A stretch of DNA of 64,000 nt from an uncultured Selenomonas sp. (GTDB lineage Bacteria; Bacillota; Negativicutes; Selenomonadales; Selenomonadaceae). The stretch lies in assembly GCA_900552565.1 (NCBI GenBank), contig USAK01000001.1:62001-126000 (forward strand), in the 5' to 3' direction. Below the pieces are notes generated by a model. The model made no database searches. It was not told where the DNA came from and was given only the letters and a program-made list of their open reading frames with translations. A program made the translations under genes and the position numbers. This document shows, in pieces, positions 25,144 through 33,227 of the stretch. Numbering within the stretch: position 1 is the stretch's first letter; every line of letters begins with the position of its first letter.

Positions 25144-25153
25144 GTATTTTCCT

Positions 25154-26146
25154 TCAATATATATGGTAGATGTTACAAATCTCTTCTTTATCTGTTGTCT
25201 GCAATAAAGCGAGCTGCAAAAGCACGCGGGCTTTTTGCGGATTCAGCATATCGCTTCCTATAAAGCCATGTTCTTCGTACGAAGCCTCTGCCCTTGTGAC
25301 GCGGCCAGCAGAGCTGCGCGTGCTGCGCACGACGATGATGCCCTGTTTGACGGCTTGGGCGAGTTCCTGTTCGACGCGCTCGGGGATGCTGCCATTGCCC
25401 ATACCGGCATAAATAATGCCTTTAGCGCCGCCTTCGGCAGCTGCCCTGACGAGGAAGCCGTCATCATCAGCATGGGCGTAGAGGATGGACACACGCGGGA
25501 GTTCCTGCACGCCTTTGACATCAAACTGACTTTCTCTTGTGTGACGGCGCAGGGGCTGACGGTAAAATACCGGTTCTCCATCCTGCACCGTGCCGAGGTC
25601 CCCTATTTCCGGCGACTTAAACGTATCGAGCGATGTCGTATGCGTCTTTACTGCCTCGCGGGCACTGACAATCGTGCCGTTCATGACAATCAGCACGCCC
25701 TTGCCCTGCGCATCATCAGCGACCGCCACACGCACAGCCTGCAAAAGATTCATCGGCCCGTCGGCACTGACAGCCGTCGCAGGACGCATGGCCCCTGTCA
25801 GTACCACCGGCTTATCGCTGTGAACCGTGAGATTCAGGAAATAGCCCGTCTCCTCCATCGTATCCGTACCATGCGTAATGACAATGCCGTCAATATCATC
25901 CTGCGACAAAATCTCTTCACAGCGCTTAGCCAGCTGCAGCCAGATAGCCGAGGTCATATCCTTACTGTCGATGGCGGCAATCTGCTCCCCCCGGACATTG
26001 GCAAATGCCTTGAGCTCCGGCACAGCCGCCAGAAGTTCCGCCACACCGATGGCCCCCGCCTGATAGCCTGTCGTCGCCGTCTCCGATGCCGCTCTCCCCG
26101 CAATCGTCCCGCCCGTCGCAAGAATGTATATATTCTTTTTGCCCAT
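25154..26146 (-). CDS. L-asparaginase
   Basis: A 330-residue asparaginase that hydrolyses L-asparagine to aspartate and ammonia. The catalytic triads are visible: ATGGTIAG (first Thr, about residue 13), the second Thr with Asp in ITHGTDTMEETGYFL (about 93-107), and VVLTGAMRP carrying the Lys-containing region. Length and the HGTDTMEETGYFLNL pattern resemble type II enzymes, yet there is no signal peptide, so the protein is probably cytoplasmic. The ATG at 26144-26146 has GGAAG at 8 bases; the ATG two codons earlier is too close to the site. Aspartate produced could feed fumarate through aspartase, but no such gene is in the window. Confidence 0.94.
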   Translation of the reverse strand: MGKKNIYILATGGTIAGRAASETATTGYQAGAIGVAELLAAVPELKAFANVRGEQIAAIDSKDMTSAIWLQLAKRCEEILSQDDIDGIVITHGTDTMEETGYFLNLTVHSDKPVVLTGAMRPATAVSADGPMNLLQAVRVAVADDAQGKGVLIVMNGTIVSAREAVKTHTTSLDTFKSPEIGDLGTVQDGEPVFYRQPLRRHTRESQFDVKGVQELPRVSILYAHADDDGFLVRAAAEGGAKGIIYAGMGNGSIPERVEQELAQAVKQGIIVVRSTRSSAGRVTRAEASYEEHGFIGSDMLNPQKARVLLQLALLQTTDKEEICNIYHIY

Positions 26147-26256
26147 CTGCATCTCTTCCTTCCCTGCATACGAAATACACAAAAAACAGTTTCCTTCATT
26201 ATAACAAGCCCTCGGATATTTTCTCAAGTCTTAAGGAACATCATGACGCTGATACG

Positions 26257-26303
26257 AAAAAGCTCTTCTGCATGCATTCCATACACATACAGAAGAGCTT
26301 TTT
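26257..26303 (-). terminator. Terminator of the BASS transporter gene
   Basis: AAAAAGCTCTTCTG(T)ATG pairs with CATGCAGAAGAGCTTTTT; strong stem with runs of A and T on each side, 80 bp after the stop at 26384. Confidence 0.88.
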
Positions 26304-26383
26304 CTGACTTCGGTGAATTTGTTGTATCGATGGTTTTACGATTGATATAGGGTAATTGTAAAAAAGGCAACAGTGTAAGAATC

Positions 26384-27343
26384 TTAAGCTTCGGCAGCCG
26401 GCTCTTTTTCTTTCTCCTTCGTCATGCGGCTGGCAAGGTAGTTAGCTGCGAGCGAACCGGAGATGTTGTGCCAGACACTGAAGATTGCACCCGGAATAGC
26501 TGCTGCTGCGCCGAAATGCATCATGGCAAGGGACGTAGCGAGGCCGGAATTCTGCATACCGACTTCGATGGAAATAGCCTTGACTTTGGCGATATCCATG
26601 CGCAGAGCCTTGGCGATGCCAAAGCCAAGAGCATAGCCGAGCAGGTTGTGCAGCATGACAACGAGCATGATGAGAGCACCCGTTTCCATGATGCGCTGCG
26701 AGCTGACGGAGACAACGCCGCCGACAATCAGCACGATGGCCACAACGGAAATCAGCGGCAGGAGCTTGACGCATTTCTGAACAAAATTGCCAAACAGCGT
26801 GTTGACGATGATGCCGCCGACAATCGGCACGATAACAACCTTGACAATGGACATCATCATGGCCGACAGCGAAATGTCAACCCAGGCACCAGCGAGCCAC
26901 CACGTCAGAAGCGGCGTGACAATCGGTGCGAGAATCGTCGTCGTCATCGTCATCGAGACCGACAGCGCGACATCGCCGCGTGCCAGATACGTCATGACGT
27001 TCGAGGAAGTACCGCCAGGGCAGGTACCAACGAGGATGACGCCGGCAGCAAGTTCCGGCGGCAGGCCAAAGCCTTTTGCCAGCAGCCACGCAAGGCCCGG
27101 CATAATCGTGAACTGTGCCAGAGCGCCGACGAGAACGTCTTTCGGACGCTGGAACACGAGGCGGAAATCACGCAGGCGCAGGGTCGTCCCCATGCCGAAC
27201 ATGACAATGCCCAACAGAATCGCAATCTGCGGCGCTGCCCACTTAAAAGTCCACGGCTGGAACAGGGCGATGACGGCTACGAGAATGACGAAGACCGCCA
27301 TGTACTTAGATATGAATGCACTGAGTTTCTCTAAAAACTTCAT
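26384..27343 (-). CDS. Bile acid:sodium symporter (BASS) family transporter
   Basis: A 319-residue membrane protein with about ten hydrophobic segments. Family landmarks are VMFGMGTTLRLRDF near residue 50, the substrate-site loop VGTCPGGTSSNVMTYLARGD near 105, and EVGMQNSGLATSLA near 260, which includes the sodium-site Glu-x-x-x-Gln-Asn. BASS members carry bile acids, pantoate, pyruvate or other organic anions with sodium; the substrate is not readable. The ATG at 27341-27343 follows AAAGGGGACGG; the longer frame to 27430 crosses the promoter. It is monocistronic with its own promoter (inverted-repeat operator) and terminator. Confidence 0.92.
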   Translation of the reverse strand: MKFLEKLSAFISKYMAVFVILVAVIALFQPWTFKWAAPQIAILLGIVMFGMGTTLRLRDFRLVFQRPKDVLVGALAQFTIMPGLAWLLAKGFGLPPELAAGVILVGTCPGGTSSNVMTYLARGDVALSVSMTMTTTILAPIVTPLLTWWLAGAWVDISLSAMMMSIVKVVIVPIVGGIIVNTLFGNFVQKCVKLLPLISVVAIVLIVGGVVSVSSQRIMETGALIMLVVMLHNLLGYALGFGIAKALRMDIAKVKAISIEVGMQNSGLATSLAMMHFGAAAAIPGAIFSVWHNISGSLAANYLASRMTKEKEKEPAAEA

Positions 27344-27363
27344 AAGTCCGTCCCCTTTCGATT

Positions 27364-27420
27364 GATGTATCTCTTTGGTAGATTGTTTACAATGATACAT
27401 CTCTAAAAACGAAATGTCAA
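27364..27420 (-). promoter_or_regulatory. Promoter and candidate operator of the BASS transporter
   Basis: On the minus strand TTGACA (27415-27420) and TATCAT (27392-27397) are 17 bp apart. The inverted repeat GATGTATC (27394-27401 on the minus strand) / GATACATC (27364-27371) has one arm on the -10 box and one in the leader, a repressor-like layout. The regulator is unknown. Confidence 0.65.
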
Positions 27421-27474
27421 TGGATTTCATGAAATTTTCCTGAATATTGTCCTTAACGAATGGATTTTTATCAT

Positions 27475-27519
27475 TTGTTATCCTTTCATCGATAATGATA
27501 TAATAAACATATCATTATC
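27475..27519 (+). promoter_or_regulatory. Promoter with overlapping palindrome ahead of the AraC-type gene
   Basis: TTGTTA (27475-27480) and TATAAT (27499-27504) with an 18-bp spacer. A perfect 11-bp inverted repeat GATAATGATAT/ATATCATTATC (27491-27501, 27509-27519) covers the -10 box and start site, suggesting autoregulation or another repressor. Confidence 0.65.
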
Positions 27520-27535
27520 AAGGAGCAAACCTATC

Positions 27536-28381
27536 ATGGAAGATATGCAGACCTTTACCATGCCTTTTGACGAATCCGGCGACCTCTGCCTGACGACCTT
27601 TGGGCATTCCGTAACCCATCCCGGACATACCTACGGACCGGCGGTACGTTCGTATTACCTTATCCATTTCATCCTGAAAGGCCAAGGAGAATTCACGGTC
27701 AATCAGCACACCTATCATCTGCACGCAGGACAGGGCTTTCTAATAGAACCGGATTACCAGACCATTTATAAGAGCGACGAACAGGAGCCGTGGACCTATG
27801 TCTGGGCCGCCTTCAACGGCAAACGGGCAGAAAGTACGGTAAATTCCCTCGGGCTCAGTCAGTCGGAACCGATTTTTTCCTGCACGGAAGCGCAGGGCAG
27901 GCAGCTGGCCTCTTATGTCCAAGAGATGCTGGCCAATAACAGCTTTTCGCTCGCCGGCGTCTACTATCGTCTAGGACTCCTGCTGCAGTTTCTCTCCGTC
28001 ATTGCCGAAGCCCAGCGCGAACTGCTGCCGCCGATGGACAACAATACGTATATTTCCCACATGACGAATTTCATCCGCACGCACATCGAAGACCCCTTCA
28101 CCGTGCAGGACCTCGCCGATTACATGAACCTCAACCGCAGCTACGTGACGACGCTTTTCAAGAAATACCTGCATACCTCGCCGCACAGCTACATCCAGAA
28201 CTGCCGCATCACCAAGGCCCAGCATCTTTTAGAGTCCACGACCATCCCCATCGAGGCCATCGCCTTTTCCTGCGGCTATGCCAAGAGCGACTCTTTCACG
28301 CACGCCTTTTTGCGCCAAACCGGATTGAGCCCAAAAGAATACCGCTGCCAAAAAGGCAGCGGCAGTATCGTCAAAAAATAA
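27536..28381 (+). CDS. AraC-family transcriptional regulator (sugar-type, cupin N-terminus)
   Basis: A 281-residue regulator. An N-terminal cupin-like sensor spans about residues 20-100, with LIHFILKGQGEFTVNQHTYHLHAGQGFLIEPD. The C-terminal AraC domain (about 180-275) has two helix-turn-helices: FTVQDLADYMNLNRSYVTTLFKKYLHTSPHSYIQNCRI and the second containing IEAIAFSCGYAKSDSFTHAF. Domain layout resembles MsmR/RafR-type regulators of alpha-galactosides. It lies close to the alpha-galactosidase, and the YczE-family gene converges on it. A motif shared by the promoters of those two genes could be its target (inference). The ATG at 27536 follows AAGGAG. Confidence 0.93.
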   Translation: MEDMQTFTMPFDESGDLCLTTFGHSVTHPGHTYGPAVRSYYLIHFILKGQGEFTVNQHTYHLHAGQGFLIEPDYQTIYKSDEQEPWTYVWAAFNGKRAESTVNSLGLSQSEPIFSCTEAQGRQLASYVQEMLANNSFSLAGVYYRLGLLLQFLSVIAEAQRELLPPMDNNTYISHMTNFIRTHIEDPFTVQDLADYMNLNRSYVTTLFKKYLHTSPHSYIQNCRITKAQHLLESTTIPIEAIAFSCGYAKSDSFTHAFLRQTGLSPKEYRCQKGSGSIVKK

Positions 28382-28386
28382 GATTG

Positions 28387-29031
28387 TCAGGCCTCCACAG
28401 GCTGATGACGGCGGCGGCGCAGATGGCCCTGCAGCAGCGGCAGGGCAAAGTGCTCCGTGAACCACTGCACGACAGGCCCCATAAAAAAGGCCGTGATGAC
28501 CGTGCCAAGGCCGATATCCGCAGACAGGAAGAAGCCAACGGCCACGCAGAATACATCCGTCGTAACGCGGCAGACACGGAACGACGCCAGATGATAGCAT
28601 TCCGCTGCCATCAGGGCCACGGCATCATAAGCGGAGACACCAAGATTCGCCACATAGTAAAGCGAAGCGCCAAAGCTCATGAGCAGGATATTGCCAGCCA
28701 TGAGCAGGCAGCGCATGCCAAACGTCGGGTCAGGCAGCAGAAAGTCAAGGAACGCATGTGCTGCATCCGCGGCAAAGCCCGTCAGGAATAAATTAATGAG
28801 CGTCGCAAAGCCAATATAGCTGCGTTTGAGCGCAATGACGCCCACAAGCATGATCCCCGTGAGAATCATATACCAAGTGCTGTACGTCGAACCAAATATA
28901 TTGGCAATGCCCGTGACAAAACAAGTGAACGGATCTGTTCCCAGTGCGATTTTCTGGAAAACACCTACACTGGCACCGCAGATCATAACACCGCTGACGG
29001 CCATATATCTTCTTCTCATCGACTTTTTCAT
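28387..29031 (-). CDS. YczE/YitT-like integral membrane protein
   Basis: A 214-residue membrane protein with about five to six hydrophobic segments, recognisable as the YczE/YyaS family by FQKIALGTDPFTCFVTGIANIFG (about residues 25-47) and the repeat-like NLGVSAYDAVALMAAE (about 128-143). The family has no firm function. The C-terminus is basic (RRRRH). The ATG at 29029-29031 follows AAGGGG. Its promoter region (29134-29176) shares a motif and spacing with the alpha-galactosidase promoter, suggesting co-regulation and perhaps a role in galactoside use. It converges with the AraC gene, 5 bp apart. Confidence 0.85.
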   Translation of the reverse strand: MKKSMRRRYMAVSGVMICGASVGVFQKIALGTDPFTCFVTGIANIFGSTYSTWYMILTGIMLVGVIALKRSYIGFATLINLFLTGFAADAAHAFLDFLLPDPTFGMRCLLMAGNILLMSFGASLYYVANLGVSAYDAVALMAAECYHLASFRVCRVTTDVFCVAVGFFLSADIGLGTVITAFFMGPVVQWFTEHFALPLLQGHLRRRRHQPVEA

Positions 29032-29073
29032 GAAAAAGTACCCCTTTGCTGCAAATTTAGTAAATCTATGAAG

Positions 29074-29112
29074 AACCTGCAGGACTCAGGCATTTGCTGA
29101 ATCCTGCAGGTT
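29074..29112 (-). terminator. Hairpin between alpha-galactosidase and YczE-family genes
   Basis: AACCTGCAGGA-YTCAG pairs with CTGAG-TCCTGCAGGTT: a long, strong stem. On the minus strand the T tract (TTCTTC) is weak; on the plus strand TTTCTTTCTTT follows, although no plus gene ends here. It lies inside the predicted leader of the YczE-family gene. Confidence 0.55.
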
Positions 29113-29133
29113 TCTTTCTTTAAATCAACTAAA

Positions 29134-29176
29134 ATTGTAGCCGCTTCTATGTACTTTTTCCATCCCTATCTGTTGG
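29134..29176 (-). promoter_or_regulatory. Activator-type promoter of the YczE-family gene
   Basis: TGGAAA (29157-29162) and TACAAT (29134-29139) are 17 bp apart. The motif CCAACAGATAGGGATGG (29160-29176) overlaps the weak -35. The same motif and spacing recur at the alpha-galactosidase promoter (31506-31548). Confidence 0.6.
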
Positions 29177-29209
29177 CTGTTCAGGGAAATTTGTTGACAA
29201 ATCCAAAAT

Positions 29210-31450
29210 TTACTTAGCTTCGAGGATGAACAGACGCGACCAGAAATCCGTGCAGTGCTTTCCTTCTTCATGGCTCTGTTCGCCGGCAGAGAAATCCGTC
29301 GTCACGAGGCCAGCGCGCATGAGCTCAGCCCCCGTGAATGCGCCCATCTCTTCTTTATCGTCGATGCGGACATCGTATTCTGCCGTTTCGTCAAGGCCGG
29401 CCAGCTTCATCAGCGTGAACGGCGTGCATGGATGCGCGAGGACCTTATAATAGCCGACAATGGCATGCTTCTGATCATCCGATACAACCATCCAGGCGGC
29501 GATATTGCCCGTGAACGGGTCTTTGAGGCGATAATACGTTCCCTGCTGAATGAGGCCGCGGTATTTCTTCATGAAGCGAATCTGCTCCTTGACTTCTTCG
29601 AGTTCTTTGGCCGAAAGTTTGCCAAGGTCGAGTTCGTAGCCAAACGTGCCGAAGTAGGCAACATCGCCGCGCAGCTTGAGGCTCGTCTCGCGGAAGACCT
29701 GATGATTCGGCGCAATCGAGACGTGCGAACCCATGAACGATACCGGATAGGCATAGCTCGTGCCGTACTGGATGCGCAGGCGCTCGATGCCGTCGGAGTC
29801 ATCGCTCGTCCAGCACTGCGGTGCATAGTAGAACATGCCCGGGTCAAAACGGCCGCCGCCCGAGGCACACGACTCGAACAAAATATGCGGGAATTCACTC
29901 GTCAGGCGCTCGTAGAGGGCATAGACGCCGAGGATGTAGCGGTGGAAAATCTCGCCCTGATGCTCCGGTCCCCAACCGGCAGAGCCGCATTCCGTGATGC
30001 TGCGGTTCATATCCCATTTAATGTAGTCAATCTTGGCCGTGCTCAGGATTTTATAGATGGAATCATGGATGTAATCAACGACTTCCGGACGCGAGAAATC
30101 GAGTACGTACTGTTTGCGGCCATGCGAGCTGTGGCGTCCTGTCGTATGCAGAATCCAGTCCGGGTGTGCGCGGTAGAGCTCGCTGTCCTTATTGACCATC
30201 TCGAGTTCCACCCAGAGGCCGAATTTCATGCCGAGGCCATTGATGCGTTCAGCCAGTCCCGTGATGCCATTGGGCAGTCGGTCGGTATTTGGCCACCAGT
30301 CACCGAGGCCACTCGTCTCACCGCAGCGCGTCGAGAACCAGCCGTCATCGAGCACGAAGAGCTCCACGCCGGCCTCTTTGGCCGTCTTGGCAATCTTCAC
30401 GAGCTTCTCCTCATCAAAGTCAAAATACGTGGCTTCCCAATTGTTGATGAGGATAGGACGGACTTTATCGCGCCAGACACCGCGGGCCAGACGCGTGCGG
30501 TAGAGCTTATGGAAATTCTGACTCATGCCGTTAAGGCCATGGTCCGACCAGACCATAACGGCTTCCGGCGTCTGGAATGATTCACCTTTCACAAGGTGCC
30601 AGCGGAATTCCTGCGGGTGAATGCCCATCGTCACGCGCGTGACGTCAAACGTGTCAACCTCGGCCTGCGCGAGGAAATTGCCGCTGTAGACGAGCGAAAA
30701 GCCGATGGCTTCGCCCTGCATCTCATCCGTCTGCGGACGTTTGAGCACGATGAACGGATTGTGGACATGGCTCGACTGACCGCGCAGGCTGCCGACCGAC
30801 TGGATGCCCGGACGCAGCTTCGTCACGATTTTCTGGCGTTCACGGCCCCACCAGCCCGAGAACTGCATGAAGTCGTAATCGGCATCCGGCAAATCTATGG
30901 AGAGACTCATTGCCCGCGTGAGGTCGACGGCTTCATCGCCGTGATTGACAAAATAGGCATTGCGGGCGATGGCATCAAAATCGCGGAAAATCGTATACGA
31001 AAGCACGAGGTCTACGCCAATCTTATCATCGTGCAGCGTAATCTTCAGGGTATCCGCTTCATCATCCGCTTCAACATACGTCGCCGGCAGTCCCGGAAGC
31101 TTCGGCTTGCCTGCAAGGATTTCATGCGAGACATAATGAAAATCCGTGATATGGCTGCCATCCTGCTGGGCAATTTCCACCGCGCCCTCGCGAAAATCCG
31201 TCGTGCCGTAAGACGGATACTCCTGACGCAGGTGTTCGCGCGAGAAACCGTACTCATTGTCAAAGACATAGGCCGTCGTCGGACGGTAATGCTCCGTATC
31301 GACAAAATAACCGTAGTCGCGCGTCTCCGGCAGCCTTGCACCGAAGTAAAGCTGACCGAGCTGTCCGTCACGCAGGACTTTCATGACATAGCTGATGCGG
31401 TCATTATAAAGATGAAATTGTTTGCTTTCTGCCTCAAAGGAAATACCCAT
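29210..31450 (-). CDS. Alpha-galactosidase, glycoside hydrolase family 36
   Basis: A 746-residue enzyme that removes terminal alpha-1,6-galactose from melibiose, raffinose and related oligosaccharides. GH36 landmarks run in order: an N-terminal beta-domain, NWEATYFDFDEEKL, VELFVLDDGWFSTR, the nucleophile Asp in YIKWDMNRSI (near residue 480), LFESCASGGGRFD, and the acid/base Asp in QCWTSDDSDGIERL (near 545). Length matches bacterial GH36 (about 730). No signal peptide, so intracellular. The ATG at 31448-31450 has AGGAGG 8 bases upstream. Released galactose would enter the galK-galE-galT pathway at 48-52 kb. Its leader contains a LacI-type operator candidate and an activator-type promoter. Confidence 0.96.
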   Translation of the reverse strand: MGISFEAESKQFHLYNDRISYVMKVLRDGQLGQLYFGARLPETRDYGYFVDTEHYRPTTAYVFDNEYGFSREHLRQEYPSYGTTDFREGAVEIAQQDGSHITDFHYVSHEILAGKPKLPGLPATYVEADDEADTLKITLHDDKIGVDLVLSYTIFRDFDAIARNAYFVNHGDEAVDLTRAMSLSIDLPDADYDFMQFSGWWGRERQKIVTKLRPGIQSVGSLRGQSSHVHNPFIVLKRPQTDEMQGEAIGFSLVYSGNFLAQAEVDTFDVTRVTMGIHPQEFRWHLVKGESFQTPEAVMVWSDHGLNGMSQNFHKLYRTRLARGVWRDKVRPILINNWEATYFDFDEEKLVKIAKTAKEAGVELFVLDDGWFSTRCGETSGLGDWWPNTDRLPNGITGLAERINGLGMKFGLWVELEMVNKDSELYRAHPDWILHTTGRHSSHGRKQYVLDFSRPEVVDYIHDSIYKILSTAKIDYIKWDMNRSITECGSAGWGPEHQGEIFHRYILGVYALYERLTSEFPHILFESCASGGGRFDPGMFYYAPQCWTSDDSDGIERLRIQYGTSYAYPVSFMGSHVSIAPNHQVFRETSLKLRGDVAYFGTFGYELDLGKLSAKELEEVKEQIRFMKKYRGLIQQGTYYRLKDPFTGNIAAWMVVSDDQKHAIVGYYKVLAHPCTPFTLMKLAGLDETAEYDVRIDDKEEMGAFTGAELMRAGLVTTDFSAGEQSHEEGKHCTDFWSRLFILEAK

Positions 31451-31480
31451 AAAAAAACCTCCTAAAGACAAAGTATTTTT

Positions 31481-31494
31481 TATCGTTTGCACGT
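31481..31494 (-). promoter_or_regulatory. LacI/GalR-type operator candidate at the alpha-galactosidase gene
   Basis: Minus-strand GTGCAAACGATA resembles GalR half-operators (GTGnAAnCGnTT). It lies just downstream of the predicted -10 (31506-31511), where a bound repressor would block initiation. Confidence 0.4.
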
Positions 31495-31505
31495 GTCTTA
31501 CCTTG

Positions 31506-31548
31506 ATTTTAGGAGATTTTTTCGTTTTTTTCCATCCGCATCTGTTAG
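31506..31548 (-). promoter_or_regulatory. Activator-type promoter of the alpha-galactosidase gene
   Basis: TGGAAA (31529-31534) and TAAAAT (31506-31511) are 17 bp apart; CTAACAGATGCGGATGG (31532-31548) overlaps the poor -35. It matches 14 of 17 bases of the motif at the YczE-family promoter with the same phase to the -10. Confidence 0.6.
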
Positions 31549-31568
31549 GAATTAGCGGATTTTTGTTG

Positions 31569-32429
31569 TCATTTTGCCTCTTTGCCAGTAATCTTCGCAA
31601 AATGGTCCAGCAGCCAGACGATGAGGTCTTCTTCTGCCGGGCAGCCAGTGAAGTCAGCGATTTTCTTGAGGTCCTCATGGGCATTGCCCGAAGCGATGCT
31701 GATATCGGCCTGCTCCAAGAGTTCCCTGTCATTGAGATAATCGCCCAGCGCGATGATTTTCATGCCGCGAAAAGCCGGCATCTTGCGGATTTCAGCCAGC
31801 ATCGAGCCTTTAGAAACGCCCTTGGCCACAAATTCCAGATAATTGACTTCCGAATAAAAATGATGGGACTGCGCCGCCGTGCCCATGGCTTCAGCCTCCT
31901 GCTCCAGACACCGCAGCACGGCCGGCTCATCCGAAGCAAAAAACTTGAGCCACGGCGTGCGCATGAGATTCGCGACTTCCGAAAGACTGCAATGACGGTA
32001 TTTATAATACTCGTGCGGCAGACGCGGGTCATCATTTTGCGGATTGCTGATGATATTGCAGTTATCCTCCGTATAGACCTCAAGGCAGGCCTTCGGAAAA
32101 AGCTCAAGACAGCGCTCGGCAAATAAAGGCCAGAGAGTCGGGTCTTTGACGCCATCGCCGGCAGTCAGCGGCCTTGTCACCAGGACTTCCTTTTTCTGCC
32201 AGTCATAAAGCATCGAGCCATTGAAAAAGACACTCGGTGCCGTGATATCCACACCGCCAAGATAGCCGGCCGCAGCCTCCGGCGTACGCCCCGTCGCAAT
32301 GCCAAAGTGACCGCCGCCCGCCGCAAACGCAGCAATGGCCTTCTTATTCGCCTCCGAAACTTTGCCGCCGCGCGGAATGATGGTCCCGTCAAGGTCACTG
32401 ATAATCAAATAATTCTCGTATGGTTTCAT
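31569..32429 (-). CDS. HAD-superfamily Cof-type phosphatase
   Basis: A 286-residue HAD hydrolase of subclass IIB. The motifs are motif I ISDLDGTI (D11, D13), motif II GIATGRTP (about 42), the motif III lysine near KGVSKGSML and motif IV LGDYLNDREL (about 226). The C2-type cap domain lies between. Cof-type enzymes dephosphorylate sugar phosphates, nucleotides or flavin precursors. The gene starts 21 bp after the response regulator stop, so it is likely in the two-component operon next to an AfuABC-like transporter; sugar phosphates are a natural guess (inference). The ATG follows AGAGGA. Confidence 0.92.
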   Translation of the reverse strand: MKPYENYLIISDLDGTIIPRGGKVSEANKKAIAAFAAGGGHFGIATGRTPEAAAGYLGGVDITAPSVFFNGSMLYDWQKKEVLVTRPLTAGDGVKDPTLWPLFAERCLELFPKACLEVYTEDNCNIISNPQNDDPRLPHEYYKYRHCSLSEVANLMRTPWLKFFASDEPAVLRCLEQEAEAMGTAAQSHHFYSEVNYLEFVAKGVSKGSMLAEIRKMPAFRGMKIIALGDYLNDRELLEQADISIASGNAHEDLKKIADFTGCPAEEDLIVWLLDHFAKITGKEAK

Positions 32430-32450
32430 AAATATCCTCTTTATCGAATA

Positions 32451-33227
32451 CTACATCTTACTTTTGAACTGCTGCAAAAAAAGTGTTGGTGATGTATGCA
32501 GGTACTTCTTGAAGACCTGCGCATAATTCTTATAGTCACCAAAACCTGTCATCTCGGCAATCTCATAGACACGCCGCCTGCCTTCACAAAGAAGCACAAG
32601 GCTTTGCTGCAGGCGGAAACGCGTTAAAAGTGAGCCAAAGGTATGGCCTGTCTCTTCCTTGAGTTTGCGCGAAAGGTAGCTTGCCGAAACGCCCTGCTGT
32701 TCTGCCATGTCTTCAATGCTAAGACGCTCTGCATACTGTTTCTCGATGATGTGCAGGACTTCCCTGACATAGGGATTCAAAACATCTTCATCGGCAAGAC
32801 GTGACTGCCAATCGATAAGGCCAGTATCGGCTAAGGCAGAAGTGCATCTGCTCCCCTTCTTATCCGAACTTACTCTTCGGATGGCAGCAGCAAGCTCCTG
32901 CTCGTCGACAGGTTTCAGAAGATAATCTGCCGCCCCCAAGCGCACGGCCTGCTGAGCATAGGAAAAATCTGCATAGCTTGTCAGAAATATAATTTTAGCC
33001 GAGTAGCCTTCTGAGCGAAGCTTTTCTGCAAGTTCAAGGCCGGAAAGACGCGGCATACGGATATCTGTGAGCACAATATCCGGCTGTTTTTCCTTGGCAA
33101 GCAGGAAACCTTCCTCACCATCAGCAGCAGAGCCAATGACCTCCGCCCCCATCTGTTGCCAGTTCATGGTCATCACTAAGCCGCGCCGGATGATATCCTC
33201 GTCTTCCACAATGATGAGCTTAATCAT
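32451..33227 (-). CDS. Response regulator, AraC-type output (YesN-like)
   Basis: A 258-residue regulator. The receiver domain (residues 1-120) has acidic VEDED (8-12), phospho-acceptor Asp in DIVLTDIRMP (about D55), and LKPVD with the conserved Lys (about 105). A short linker is followed by an AraC DNA-binding domain (about 155-258) with two helix-turn-helices, ending SPTLFLQQFKSKM. It overlaps the sensor kinase gene by 4 bp. YesM/YesN-type systems usually control carbohydrate transport, and the AfuABC-like transporter operon lies directly upstream, so it is the likely target. The HAD phosphatase gene follows by 21 bp. Confidence 0.95.
   Translation of the reverse strand: MIKLIIVEDEDIIRRGLVMTMNWQQMGAEVIGSAADGEEGFLLAKEKQPDIVLTDIRMPRLSGLELAEKLRSEGYSAKIIFLTSYADFSYAQQAVRLGAADYLLKPVDEQELAAAIRRVSSDKKGSRCTSALADTGLIDWQSRLADEDVLNPYVREVLHIIEKQYAERLSIEDMAEQQGVSASYLSRKLKEETGHTFGSLLTRFRLQQSLVLLCEGRRRVYEIAEMTGFGDYKNYAQVFKKYLHTSPTLFLQQFKSKM

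Noticed and set aside
29022..29039. Perfect 18-bp palindrome ACTTTTTCATGAAAAAGT over the YczE-family start codon
   Set aside because: Possibly a start-codon hairpin, but ATGAAAAAG is a common gene start and the arms are A/T only; too weak to call.
29255..30580. A 441-codon open frame opposite the alpha-galactosidase
   Set aside because: Antisense to a complete GH36 enzyme with all catalytic motifs; no coding evidence of its own.
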